A stretch of DNA of 27,438 bases from NCBI GenBank assembly GCA_913775005.1, contig CAJYKY010000326.1:1-27438 (forward strand), in the 5' to 3' direction. Under the pieces are notes generated by a model that searched no databases, was not told where the DNA came from, and worked only from the letters and a program-made list of their open reading frames with translations. Position 1 is the first letter of the stretch; each line of letters starts with the position of its first letter. The DNA comes from an uncultured Achromobacter sp. (lineage in GTDB: Bacteria; Pseudomonadota; Gammaproteobacteria; Burkholderiales; Burkholderiaceae_B). The translations under genes were made by a program, and so were the position numbers. This document shows, in pieces, positions 1 through 7,332 of this stretch.

Positions 1-241
1 CCTCTCGGATCAGCCGGGGAAGGTAGCCGGAATGATCTAGATGGGCATGCGATAGCACCACAGCGTCGATTTTTGCGGGCGGTACGGGAAATGGCGCCCA
101 ATTGCGCAGCCGTAATGGCTTCACGCCTTGAAACAGACCGCAATCCAACAGGATCATGCGCCCGCCTGCTTCCAGCAGATGACGCGATCCGGTAACGGTT
201 CCGGCTGCCCCCAGAAAGCGCAACGTCAAGTCGTTAGTCAT
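1..241 (-). CDS. MBL-fold metallo-hydrolase, beta-CASP RNase-like (partial, N-terminus only)
   Basis: Reading the minus strand from the ATG at 241 gives 80 codons that run off the left edge. The peptide starts MTNDLTLRFLGAAGTVTGS, continues with a conserved DCGLFQG segment, and carries the zinc-ligand motif HAHLDHSG at about residues 69-76. This is the N-terminal pattern of metallo-beta-lactamase-fold hydrolases of the Ysh1/CPSF (beta-CASP) exonuclease type, which process RNA. The beta-CASP half lies outside the window, so RNase activity is inferred from family resemblance only. The gene starts 9 nt after the stop of the FNR-type gene and is almost certainly co-transcribed with it. No strong Shine-Dalgarno is visible, so translation may be coupled. 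Confidence 0.8.
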   Translation of the reverse strand, partial: MTNDLTLRFLGAAGTVTGSRHLLEAGGRMILLDCGLFQGVKPLRLRNWAPFPVPPAKIDAVVLSHAHLDHSGYLPRLIRE

Positions 242-250
242 CGGCTGGCA

Positions 251-985
251 TCATCCACAACAAATCTTCCGCAGAGCGTCGATGTTCCGGATCTCCAATT
301 GTCTTCTGCGTACGCTGAGCAGGGATGCATCCTGCATGCGCGCAAACACCCGGCAGACCGTCTCTACCTTCATCCCCAGATGATTGGCAATGTCCTGGCG
401 TGTCATTTTCAGAATGAATTCACGAGGCGAGTACCCATTTGCCATCATTTTTTCGGAGATGCCTATCAGGAAGTGCGCAACGCGTTCCTCCGTCGTCATG
501 CAGCCCAGGGCCATCAGCAGCCCGCGCGCTTCATTGATGTCGTGGGCGATGAGCCGGTTCAGTTGCTGGGCGGCGATGAAATCCTGCCGGCAGTTCCCCA
601 TCAGGTCGCAGAAGGGAAGTATGCAGACAAGGGAATCCTCGAGCGCAATCGCATCGCTGGTGTGCGTGCCGCTCTCGATCGCGTCCAGTCCCAACATTGC
701 TCCGGCCACGGGAAACGCAGTGATCTGTTCCAGGCCGGCAGCATTGGTGGCCCTGATTTTTACAGATCCCGACCGCAGCCAGTACAGATTCTGCAATGGG
801 TCTCCTGCACGATAGAGGGCCTCGCCCTGGTGAACGATCCGCCGGGCGCGGGGCATAGACGGGGAGGCCAGGTCGGCATCGTGGCTCGCGTGACAAAGGC
901 GGGTCAGAGGGCACACGGCGCAATCGCTCGTTGCCTGGACCTGAAATGGCAACCGGATTGCGGAAGACGGCGAGAGGGTTTCCAT
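251..985 (-). CDS. FNR-type oxygen-responsive transcriptional regulator (Crp/Fnr family)
   Basis: 244 aa. The N-terminus has C22, C25 and C31 (CX2CX5C), and C121 lies in the cyclic-nucleotide-fold domain. These are the four ligands of the O2-labile [4Fe-4S] cluster of E. coli FNR (C20, C23, C29, C122). A beta-barrel sensor domain (about 45-130), a dimerisation helix and a C-terminal winged helix follow, with the recognition segment at about 195-218. The recognition helix reads VETVCR, giving E208, C211 and R212 where E. coli FNR has E209, S212 and R213. It should activate or repress genes under low oxygen by binding TTGAY-N4-RTCAA dyads, several of which occur in this window. The ATG at 985 has GAGG 8 nt upstream. 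It is preceded by a 197-bp gap containing a 7-2-7 dyad and followed after 9 nt by the MBL-fold gene. Additional cysteines (C126, C132, C162) are not explained. Confidence 0.92.
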   Translation of the reverse strand: METLSPSSAIRLPFQVQATSDCAVCPLTRLCHASHDADLASPSMPRARRIVHQGEALYRAGDPLQNLYWLRSGSVKIRATNAAGLEQITAFPVAGAMLGLDAIESGTHTSDAIALEDSLVCILPFCDLMGNCRQDFIAAQQLNRLIAHDINEARGLLMALGCMTTEERVAHFLIGISEKMMANGYSPREFILKMTRQDIANHLGMKVETVCRVFARMQDASLLSVRRRQLEIRNIDALRKICCG

Positions 986-1182
986 GATGGCACCTCATGG
1001 GGTCGGACTGCCTGAGATTCGCGTGTGGCAGGCAACTGCTTGCCCGCGCGGCTGTACGGTCCCAGTATGCGTGGCCGTGGCCCTTTGCGCTATCGGCGCA
1101 TCCCGTCGGCGTAACGTAGCGTTTGCCTACGGCTGTAGGAAAATTCCTACCGTAGTCGACTGCCGTCTTGGCGTTTGCCTCG
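986..1182. other. Regulatory gap between response regulator and FNR-type gene
   Basis: 197 bp with no coding potential that I can support. It holds a strong dyad (separate entry) and a possible minus-strand -10 CATACT at 1069-1064, but no TTGAC-N4-GTCAA dyad. This suggests that the FNR-type gene is controlled by something other than itself, plausibly the neighbouring response regulator. Confidence 0.6.
1127..1155. promoter_or_regulatory. 7-2-7 dyad, candidate NarL/FixJ-type response regulator operator
   Basis: Perfect inverted heptamers GTAGGAA (1135-1141) and TTCCTAC (1144-1150) are separated by two bases, the spacing used by NarL for tail-to-tail heptamers. An outer pair, CTACGG (1127-1132) and CCGTAG (1150-1155), extends the symmetry with an offset. 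The site is centred 157 bp upstream of the FNR-type start codon and directly downstream of the NarL-type regulator gene. Binding by that regulator is inference. The heptamer is not the NarL consensus. Confidence 0.55.
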
Positions 1183-1836
1183 TCAACCTTGCGGCGTGTC
1201 CTTATCGTCGATCAATCGATTCCGGATGGCATAGCGCACCAGGTCGGACTGGCTACGCAGCTGCATCTTGGTCAGGATGCGGCTTTTGTAGGTACTGATC
1301 GTCTTCACGCTCAGGAAAAGCAGCCGGGCGATGTCTGAATTGGTTCGGCCTGAGGCCAGATGCCGGAATACCGACAGCTCACGGTCGGAAAGCAGCTGGT
1401 GGGGCAGGGCGCCAGGATCCTCATGCCGGTCAAACGCGATGCTTTCAGCCAGGGGCGGACTCAGATACCGGCCCCCGCCAGACACTTTGCGCACCGCTTC
1501 CACAAGTTCTTCTGCGGCGCTGTCCTTCGTCAGATATCCTGCAGCGCCAGCCTTGATCGCACGCACCGCATATTGTTGCTCCCCATGCATGGTCAACACC
1601 AGTATCGGGATCTTTGGGTACTCGTGCCGAATTTGACGAATCAGTTCTACACCGTCACGGCCCGGCATCGACATGTCAAGAACCAGCAGGTCCCAAGGGC
1701 GCTGCGCAAGGAGCTTCAGGGCTTCCGATCCGTTGCCGGCCTCGCCTTCCACTGAGATGTCACCGGCATGTTCAAGCAGGCGCCGCAGCCCTGCGCGCAA
1801 CAGCGTGTGGTCGTCGGCCAGCATGACGGCGATCAT
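1183..1836 (-). CDS. NarL/FixJ (LuxR-HTH) response regulator
   Basis: 217 aa from the ATG at 1836, which overlaps the kinase stop as ATGA and has GGGAG five bases upstream. A GTG at 1848 in the same frame is possible but has no such ribosome site. The receiver domain (1-120) has the acidic pair D8/D9, the phospho-acceptor D54 in LLVLDMSMPG, and K104 in YLTKDS. A linker and a LuxR-type helix-turn-helix (about 145-205) follow, with LSDRELSVFRHLASGRTNSDIA and SVKTISTYKSRILTKM. It is the output partner of the PAS kinase encoded immediately upstream. The likely targets are the dyad at 1135-1150 in front of the FNR-type gene and possibly its own operon. Closest functional analogues are FixJ, NarL and DosR. 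Confidence 0.92.
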   Translation of the reverse strand: MIAVMLADDHTLLRAGLRRLLEHAGDISVEGEAGNGSEALKLLAQRPWDLLVLDMSMPGRDGVELIRQIRHEYPKIPILVLTMHGEQQYAVRAIKAGAAGYLTKDSAAEELVEAVRKVSGGGRYLSPPLAESIAFDRHEDPGALPHQLLSDRELSVFRHLASGRTNSDIARLLFLSVKTISTYKSRILTKMQLRSQSDLVRYAIRNRLIDDKDTPQG

Positions 1837-2921
1837 GTGGTCTCCCACCTGGGTTCCCGTGGCTGAGCGGGCATTTGCGCATGCAGCCTGAAGCCATCCT
1901 TTTTCCGGGTGTGTATCGTGACCTCGCCGTTGAGCAGCCGGACGCGTTCACGTATGCCTTGAAGCCCCAGCGACAAGGGCAGTTTCTTGGCCAGGCTCTC
2001 AGGAGACGCGCCGACCCCGTTGTCCTGGACAGTCAGCTCACAGGTGGATGCCGTGCAGCGTAGCCGCAGTTGAACCTTGCTCGCTTGGGCATGCTTGGCT
2101 ATGTTGGTAAGGGCCTCCTGCACGACACGGAACAGCGTAGTCGCAACAGGTTTGGCGGGTTCCTCAGGCCCGATGTCAATGTCAGCGTTTACGTCAATGC
2201 CGTATCGGGAAACGAAATTCGCCACCAGCCATTCGACCGCCGCAGCCAGGCCCAGGTCATCCAGCATGATCGGGCGCAAGTCCGAGGCGATGCGCCGCAG
2301 TGAAGCAAATGTCTTCTTTATCAGGCGCCGCATGGCCCGCACGCGAGCGCGGCAATCGTGATCGTCCGCTGCGAAACCCGCTTCCAGCTGAGACAGCTCC
2401 ATGGTCAGCGCGGTCAGCGTTTGTCCAAGATCATCGTGCAGCTCCCCGGCAATGTGTTTTTTCTCCTGCTCGCGTACATGTAGCAGGGCGTTGGAAAGCC
2501 GGGTGAGCTCGTCGCGAGAGGCGCGCAGCGCCTGATCCACCCGCTGCCGTTCGCTGATGTCGCGCAGAAAGATCGACAGGAAGATGCCTGCCTCTGACCG
2601 GGTCTGGGAAATGGATGCCTCCATGGGAAACTCCTCCCCATTGGACCGCAATCCCCACAACGGCCCGCCCAGGCCCATTTGACGTTCGGAAATGCCCGTG
2701 TGCTTGAAGCGGTCGACGTGCCGCGCATGCGCAGCGCGGAACCGGACGGGGATAAGGATATCGAGATTTGCGCCGATGGCATCGTCAGCGCTGCATAGGA
2801 AGACGCGCTCGGCGGCCGGGTTGAACATCACGATACGCTGGCGCTCATCTATCGTGATAATCGGCTCGGTGGCAGACTGAATGATGTCGAGCAGCGGCGG
2901 GGCGCTGAGCGAATGCTTCAT
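1833..2921 (-). CDS. Soluble PAS-domain sensor histidine kinase (HisKA_3 / NarX-DosS type)
   Basis: 362 aa from the ATG at 2921. No membrane segments are seen, so it is a cytoplasmic sensor. One PAS domain occupies about 8-128 and resembles the FixL-type PAS: H65 in the RFRAAH segment aligns with the FixL haem histidine, but the position of the FixL distal arginine is a glycine (G87 region). A coiled linker leads to the HisKA_3 dimerisation domain with phospho-acceptor H162 in GELHDDLGQTL. The ATPase domain follows, with N273 (EALTNIAKHA) and D300NGVG. It overlaps the response regulator gene by 4 nt, so the two form a cognate pair. The start is uncertain: a TTG at 2936 has AAGGGGTGG just upstream, and the frame stays open to 3008. 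Whether it binds haem, FAD or nothing cannot be read from sequence. Confidence 0.9.
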   Translation of the reverse strand: MKHSLSAPPLLDIIQSATEPIITIDERQRIVMFNPAAERVFLCSADDAIGANLDILIPVRFRAAHARHVDRFKHTGISERQMGLGGPLWGLRSNGEEFPMEASISQTRSEAGIFLSIFLRDISERQRVDQALRASRDELTRLSNALLHVREQEKKHIAGELHDDLGQTLTALTMELSQLEAGFAADDHDCRARVRAMRRLIKKTFASLRRIASDLRPIMLDDLGLAAAVEWLVANFVSRYGIDVNADIDIGPEEPAKPVATTLFRVVQEALTNIAKHAQASKVQLRLRCTASTCELTVQDNGVGASPESLAKKLPLSLGLQGIRERVRLLNGEVTIHTRKKDGFRLHAQMPAQPREPRWETT

Positions 2922-3046
2922 GATGTGGACGGCCAAGGTGCCACCCCTTGGGGCGGATGACGGATTATTGCAGCACACATTGCCGCGACAATCTACAGGC
3001 CCTTCCAAGGTAATACAAATGCACTAGCGCGCAAGAACGGGAACGG
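2922..3046. other. Gap upstream of the PAS kinase
   Basis: 125 bp between the flavodoxin-like gene and the kinase. It presumably carries the kinase/regulator promoter. It contains a small inverted repeat CCAAGG/CCTTGG (2933-2951) overlapping the possible alternative start. I see no FNR-type dyad here, unlike in front of the effector genes. Confidence 0.45.
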
Positions 3047-3565
3047 TCAGTCAACGGCGGGAAGTACGGGGTCATCCCTCTGGGCAGAGCCGGCTGCCCG
3101 GGTTTGTTCCCGGAAACGGCAAAGCGAGGCGTCGCATTCCTCCGCCAGCACATCGTACTGTTTAAGCAGCAGGATGGAGCGCGGTCTGGTTCCTACAATG
3201 GTCGCGACGTCGTCGACCGCCCGAAAGCCGCCGTAGCCGGACATGACACAGATGACGGAGTAGGCCTTGATCAAGCGCCCTTGCATCGTCAGGAACGTCC
3301 GCATCGGGGCAGCCAGCGACCGCAGCCAGACTGGCGCAATGATGACCACGTGATCGAAGCTGTCCAATGGCGGACCTTCGTAGCGGATGTCCGGGCAGCG
3401 CCTGAGCAGCGTGTCGGCGACGCAGCGCCAATCTCCGCTCAGCCCGGCTCGGGGAACGGCATCGCGGACCTCGTAGGCCGGCCAGCTGCTTATCGATGCG
3501 AGGCGTTGGGCAGTGGCCCGCCCCGTGCCCGTGCGCGAATAGAACAAGATCCCGATGCGTTCCAT
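3047..3565 (-). CDS. Flavodoxin-family protein (flavodoxin-like fold)
   Basis: 172 aa. The N-terminus MERIGILFYSRTGTGRATA carries the FMN phosphate-binding loop (SRTGTGRA, residues 10-17). The middle part, FDHVVIIAPVWLRSLAAPMRTFL, is the W/Y-containing flavin loop of long and short flavodoxin-like proteins, and VICVMSGYGG is the third flavin contact. It is probably an FMN-binding electron carrier or quinone/nitro-reductase-like protein in the cytoplasm; the partner is unknown. It lies 19 bp downstream of the CBS-domain gene and should be its operon partner under the FNR-type dyad at 4121-4134. The last 30 residues are not conserved-looking. In a low-oxygen block a flavoprotein is a natural companion, but no specific reaction can be assigned. 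Confidence 0.72.
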   Translation of the reverse strand: MERIGILFYSRTGTGRATAQRLASISSWPAYEVRDAVPRAGLSGDWRCVADTLLRRCPDIRYEGPPLDSFDHVVIIAPVWLRSLAAPMRTFLTMQGRLIKAYSVICVMSGYGGFRAVDDVATIVGTRPRSILLLKQYDVLAEECDASLCRFREQTRAAGSAQRDDPVLPAVD

Positions 3566-3584
3566 ATTGCCTCCATGGCGGGGC

Positions 3585-4040
3585 TCAAGTTTCTTGGTCC
3601 AGCAACGCGCGCAGGATGTCCCGGCGGCTCACCACGCCAACAAGGCGGCCTAGCCGGGTGACAGGTACGCGCTTGATGCCACGCTTGAGAAGCAGGTCGG
3701 CGATCTGTGCCAGGTCCGTGTCTTCCTCTACCGTAATAACCGGGCTGCTCATCACGGAAGCGGCCGTCTGCTCGCTGAGTTGCAGGCTGTGCAGAAACTC
3801 CAGGTTCAATGCCTCGCCCTCGGCCAGCAGCGCCAACCAGTGATTCAGTTTTTTTTGGTGAGTGCTATCTTGGCGTCTTACCAGGTCCCCCTCGCTGACC
3901 AATCCGATCAGTTGACCATCATCGCCCAGAACCATCACCGCGCTGATGTTCTTGTCCAGCATGGCGCGCATGATCTGGGAAACGGGAGTTCTCGCGGTGA
4001 CGCAATAGGGATCTGGAGTCATAAGATTACGTGCGCGCAT
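3585..4040 (-). CDS. CBS-domain protein (paired CBS / Bateman module)
   Basis: 151 aa from the ATG at 4040 (MRARNLMTPDPYCV), chosen because CGGAGA lies 7 nt upstream. The reading frame is open to 4109 but that extension looks non-coding. The protein is essentially two CBS motifs: residues about 7-60 (MTPDPYCVTARTPVSQIM ... VLGDDGQLIGLVSEGDLVRR) and about 88-145 (VMSSPVITVEEDTDLAQIADLL ... GRLVGVVSRRDILRALL). Bateman modules bind adenine nucleotides such as AMP, ATP or SAM and report energy state. It is a stand-alone module with no effector domain, like mycobacterial Hrp1 of the DosR regulon. It is first gene of a two-gene unit with the flavodoxin-like protein, preceded by an FNR-type dyad. 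Confidence 0.9.
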   Translation of the reverse strand: MRARNLMTPDPYCVTARTPVSQIMRAMLDKNISAVMVLGDDGQLIGLVSEGDLVRRQDSTHQKKLNHWLALLAEGEALNLEFLHSLQLSEQTAASVMSSPVITVEEDTDLAQIADLLLKRGIKRVPVTRLGRLVGVVSRRDILRALLDQET

Positions 4041-4120
4041 GATGCTCTCCGGGACGTCAGAGGCGCAACGCATAAGGTGCACCTGACAATTCCATATTGG
4101 GCCTGTCAAGCCGGCATACG

Positions 4121-4134
4121 TTGACTTTGGTCAA
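4121..4134 (-). promoter_or_regulatory. FNR-type dyad TTGAC-N4-GTCAA upstream of the CBS gene
   Basis: Perfect dyad TTGACTTTGGTCAA. Its centre (4127.5) is 87 bp from the CBS start codon. Class II spacing (-41.5) predicts a start near 4086, with CAATAT (4099-4094) as a weak -10. The half-site differs from the classic FNR TTGAT by its last base. Confidence 0.75.
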
Positions 4135-4161
4135 ATGAACTCGCCGTTGCCGCAGCATCTG

Positions 4162-6702
4162 CTAGTGTCTGAACTCAGCAAGAAAGAACCGGCGCTTGAT
4201 TTCCTGGACCGCGGCGAGATAGCAGGCCACCAACGGACCCAGCACAACATAGAACAGGGGCGGGGGAGCCACGAACGAGAACAGGCCCGATAACGGCCCA
4301 AGGGGAAGCCAGAGCGCTACGGCGACGATCATGAAACATGCGGCCGCCAACAGGACATTAGGCCTGCTAAAGAATGGGTTTCTCCGCGTTCGGATGATGA
4401 AGATTACAAGCACCTGCGTGCATAGTGATTCCACAAACCAGCATGTCTGAAACTCTGCTTCCGTGGCGTTGAGCACGTGCAGCAGTAGATAGAAAGTGAT
4501 GAAGTCGAATGCGGAGCTCACCGGTCCGATCGTGACCATGAAGCGACGGATAAGGCCAATATCCAGCCGACGGGGAAGGGCAACGTCCTCGGGGTCTACG
4601 TTGTCCAGGGGAATGGGCAACTCCGACAGGTCGTAGAGCATGTTGTTCAGCAGAAGCTGAACCGGAAGCATGGGAAGAAAGGGCAGGAAGAGCGCCGCAC
4701 CTGCCATGCTGAACATGTTCCCGAAGTTCGAGCTGGTGCCCATCATGATGTACTTAAACACGTTCATATAGGTGCGCCGGCCTTCCAGGACTCCGTCATG
4801 CACCACGCTCAGGCTGCGCCTGAGCAGAATGACGCGGGCGGCTTCCCGGGCCACGTCGCTTGCCGATTCCACGGATATCCCTACGTCTGCGGCGTGCAGA
4901 GCCGGCGCGTCGTTTATCCCATCTCCCATATAGCCAACCGTGTGCCCTTGGTGCTTGCAAGCCAGCACCACACGTTCCTTCTGCGCGGGAGTCATGCGGC
5001 AGAAGAGTGTCGTTTTCTCGACCAGACCGCGCAGCGTGTCGGTGTCCATTGCCGCAAGCTGCGCGCCGGTCAGCACGCCCTTTACCGGCAGGCGCAGTTG
5101 CGCGCAGACATGGCGCGTCACACGCTCGCTGTCTCCGGAGATCACCTTGATCTGCACGCCGCGCGCTCGCAGCGCCTTCAATGCCGAGGCGGCCCCGCGC
5201 TTGGGCGGGTCCGCAAAAGCGGCGTAGCCATGCAGCGTCATATCCGAGGCCTCGTCGGCCCGGACAGAACTGCAGCCGTCCGCCAGGCGCTTTGATGCAA
5301 TGGCAAGCACGCGAAATCCGTCATTCTCCATGCCGTTCAGGGTCTGGACGGCCTGTTGACGCATGGCGTCAGTAAAAGGCATGGACGGGCCGTTGCCGCC
5401 GGGCGCAAACGAAGCGCAGAGACGAAGCACGTCTTCGGGCGCGCCCTTGATGATCAGCTGTACGCCGGATGGCCCGTTGACCAGTGTTCCTGCCCATCGC
5501 CGGTCGAAGTCGAAAGGCAGCTGGGCAAGCGCATTCCATGCATCCAGAGGGGCCTTGAATGCCGACAGCACCGCGTCGTCCAGAGCGCTGTTGGAGTTAA
5601 CCGCATAGTGGCTGTTCACCTGTAGCAGCGTGGCAACGCCGTCGCTGCGGCTGCCGGTCACGTCTACCGTCCTGTCAAGGCGGATCCTTGCCTCGGTGAG
5701 TGTCCCGGTCTTGTCCGTGCAAAATACGTCCATGGTGCCCAGGTTCTGGATCACAGCAAGCTGCTTGACGATGACATGCTTGCGAGCGAGTCTGATCGCG
5801 CCCCTGGCCAGCGTGACCGACACCACCATGGGTAACAGTTCCGGCGTCAGGCCGACAGCCAGTGCGATGGCGAATAGAAAGGATTCCAGCCATGGCCGGT
5901 GAAACAAGGCATTCACCAGCAGGACGAACAGGACCAGAAACACCGTCAGTCGCATGATGAAATACCCGAAACGCTGTATGTCCACTTCGAATGCGGTCGG
6001 CATTTCACGCTGAGAAATCTTGGCGCCGATACGGCCCAATTCAGATCGCGCACCGGTGAGCACCGCGATGGCAGTTGCGCTTCCGCTGTGGATGGCCGTG
6101 CCGGCCAGCACGGCGTGCGCGGCGTCGATCGCCTGTTCTGCCGGCGTATTGGGCGCGGCGGCGCTCTTTTCAACAGGGAACGACTCGCCGGTCAACAGCG
6201 CCTGGTTGACTTGCAGATGTTGACTGGAAACCAGCCACGCGTCCGCAGCGACGATGTCTCCCGCCTCCAGCACCAACAGGTCGCCAGGCACAACGTCGGT
6301 TGCAAGAATCCGGACGCTCTGGTCATCCCGGACCACCGTTGCCTTCTGCGCGACGGATTGCTGCAGTTTCTGCGCTGCCTGTGCGCTGCGCGCCTCTTGA
6401 AAAGCATCGAGCATGACGCTCATCAGCACAATGCTCGCGATGATCAGAGCGTTGCCGATCTCGCCAAGGGATGCCGACACTGAACCTGCGATCAGCAGAA
6501 TGAGAACCAGGGGGCTCGCAAAGCGGCGCAGCAGCAATCGGGCTCCGCCCCGCAGGCCGGCCAACCGGGATTGGGCAGGCACCTGCGCTAGCCGTCGCGA
6601 TGCAGCCTGCGAGTCCAGTCCCTGACGGGTGCAGTCCAGAAGGGCGTACAGGGTCTGTGCATCCAGTTTCCACCAGGAAGAGAGGTCGGATCGCTCATCC
6701 AT
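4162..6702 (-). CDS. mgtA: MgtA-type P-type ATPase (P3B, Mg2+ import)
   Basis: 846 aa inner-membrane ATPase. It has a cation-ATPase N-terminal domain (1-55), an M1-M2 hairpin (about 62-100), and an actuator domain with TGES at 171-174. M3-M4 carry VGLTPELLPM (283-292), the MgtA/MgtB form of the ion-site loop. The phosphorylation motif is CTDKTGTLTE with D330. Next come a nucleotide-binding domain and the hinge GDGINDAPAL. The C-terminal membrane segments include the MgtA signature MGTSSNFGNMFSMAG and a LLNNMLYDLSELPIPLDNV segment. The substrate is therefore most likely Mg2+, imported down-gradient with ATP use. It is 16 bp downstream of a universal stress gene and shares its promoter. No long leader resembling the enteric mgtA Mg2+-sensing leader exists, so control here is probably by oxygen/stress. 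The DosR regulon likewise pairs a P-type ATPase (CtpF) with Usp genes. Confidence 0.93.
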   Translation of the reverse strand: MDERSDLSSWWKLDAQTLYALLDCTRQGLDSQAASRRLAQVPAQSRLAGLRGGARLLLRRFASPLVLILLIAGSVSASLGEIGNALIIASIVLMSVMLDAFQEARSAQAAQKLQQSVAQKATVVRDDQSVRILATDVVPGDLLVLEAGDIVAADAWLVSSQHLQVNQALLTGESFPVEKSAAAPNTPAEQAIDAAHAVLAGTAIHSGSATAIAVLTGARSELGRIGAKISQREMPTAFEVDIQRFGYFIMRLTVFLVLFVLLVNALFHRPWLESFLFAIALAVGLTPELLPMVVSVTLARGAIRLARKHVIVKQLAVIQNLGTMDVFCTDKTGTLTEARIRLDRTVDVTGSRSDGVATLLQVNSHYAVNSNSALDDAVLSAFKAPLDAWNALAQLPFDFDRRWAGTLVNGPSGVQLIIKGAPEDVLRLCASFAPGGNGPSMPFTDAMRQQAVQTLNGMENDGFRVLAIASKRLADGCSSVRADEASDMTLHGYAAFADPPKRGAASALKALRARGVQIKVISGDSERVTRHVCAQLRLPVKGVLTGAQLAAMDTDTLRGLVEKTTLFCRMTPAQKERVVLACKHQGHTVGYMGDGINDAPALHAADVGISVESASDVAREAARVILLRRSLSVVHDGVLEGRRTYMNVFKYIMMGTSSNFGNMFSMAGAALFLPFLPMLPVQLLLNNMLYDLSELPIPLDNVDPEDVALPRRLDIGLIRRFMVTIGPVSSAFDFITFYLLLHVLNATEAEFQTCWFVESLCTQVLVIFIIRTRRNPFFSRPNVLLAAACFMIVAVALWLPLGPLSGLFSFVAPPPLFYVVLGPLVACYLAAVQEIKRRFFLAEFRH

Positions 6703-6718
6703 TGACGTTCCCGCGGGA

Positions 6719-7177
6719 TCATTGAGTGCCTTCGGGCGCTCTTACCAGCAGCACGGGTACAGGAGCCCCCCGCAGAATTCCTTCAGCACTGCTGCCCAAC
6801 ACCATGCGGCGCACGCCCCGGCGGCCATGCGTGCCGATGACGATCAGATCGGCCTTCCAGCTTTCCGCTTCCGCGATCACGCGTTGCGGCACGGTCTTGT
6901 CAAGGTTCTCATAGAGCACGCCCTCTACGAGGACGCCTCTTTCCCGCACCGCAGCCATGCCCTTTTCAAGCAGCTCGGCGCCGTTTTTTCGTAATAGATC
7001 CAATAACTCGCCGGCGTAGTAGCCGTAGGCATCCACGGCCAGAGCAAAGGACAACTCATCAACGATATGGATCAGACGCAGCGTGGCGTTCGTCAGCCGC
7101 GCAAGGCGTATCGCCTCATTCAGGCCCAGGTCAGAAGTCGGGCTGCCATCAATGGGTACCAGGATGCGTTGATACAT
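6719..7177 (-). CDS. Universal stress protein, UspA family (first copy)
   Basis: 152 aa, single Usp domain. It begins MYQRILVPIDGSPTSDLGL and ends with the ATP-binding signature GTHGRRGVRRMVLGSSAEGI followed by PVPVLLVRAP, matching the G-X2-G-X9-G(S/T) rule of ATP-binding Usps. GGAG lies 6 nt before the ATG. It heads a two-gene operon with the MgtA-type ATPase (16-bp gap). A one-mismatch FNR-type dyad lies 60 bp upstream, with a reasonable -10 (AATACT) at class II distance. Usps of this type help survival under energy limitation and hypoxia; a direct target cannot be read from sequence. Confidence 0.93.
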   Translation of the reverse strand: MYQRILVPIDGSPTSDLGLNEAIRLARLTNATLRLIHIVDELSFALAVDAYGYYAGELLDLLRKNGAELLEKGMAAVRERGVLVEGVLYENLDKTVPQRVIAEAESWKADLIVIGTHGRRGVRRMVLGSSAEGILRGAPVPVLLVRAPEGTQ

Positions 7178-7203
7178 GGCTGTCTCCAGTAGGTGATGCG
7201 CTA

Positions 7204-7244
7204 AGTATTGATCTTGGAGCGCGGCGAATATTGACGGTAGTCAG
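7204..7244 (-). promoter_or_regulatory. FNR-type dyad and -10 for the usp-mgtA operon
   Basis: The plus-strand sequence TTGACGGTAGTCAG (7231-7244) matches TTGAC-N4-GTCAA at nine of ten half-site bases. On the transcribed (minus) side AATACT (7209-7204) is a 4/6 -10 element, placing the start near 7197. The dyad centre then sits at about -41, the class II FNR position. The leader is only about 19 nt and goes straight into the GGAG ribosome site. Confidence 0.7.
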
Positions 7245-7332
7245 ACTAGTTCGCGCTGGTGTGTGCGGTCACGGACCCGTTTGGCCGGTGGTCGCGGCGG
7301 GTATCGACAATGATCAGGTAGCGTCCGGCGCC

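Noticed and set aside
128..1015. 295-codon plus-strand frame over the FNR-type gene
   Set aside because: Antisense to a regulator with four correctly placed cysteines and a helix-turn-helix.
7207..7213. TTGAT at 7208 as a canonical FNR half-site
   Set aside because: The second half-site is absent, and the nearby TTGAC-N4-GTCAG dyad explains the promoter better.
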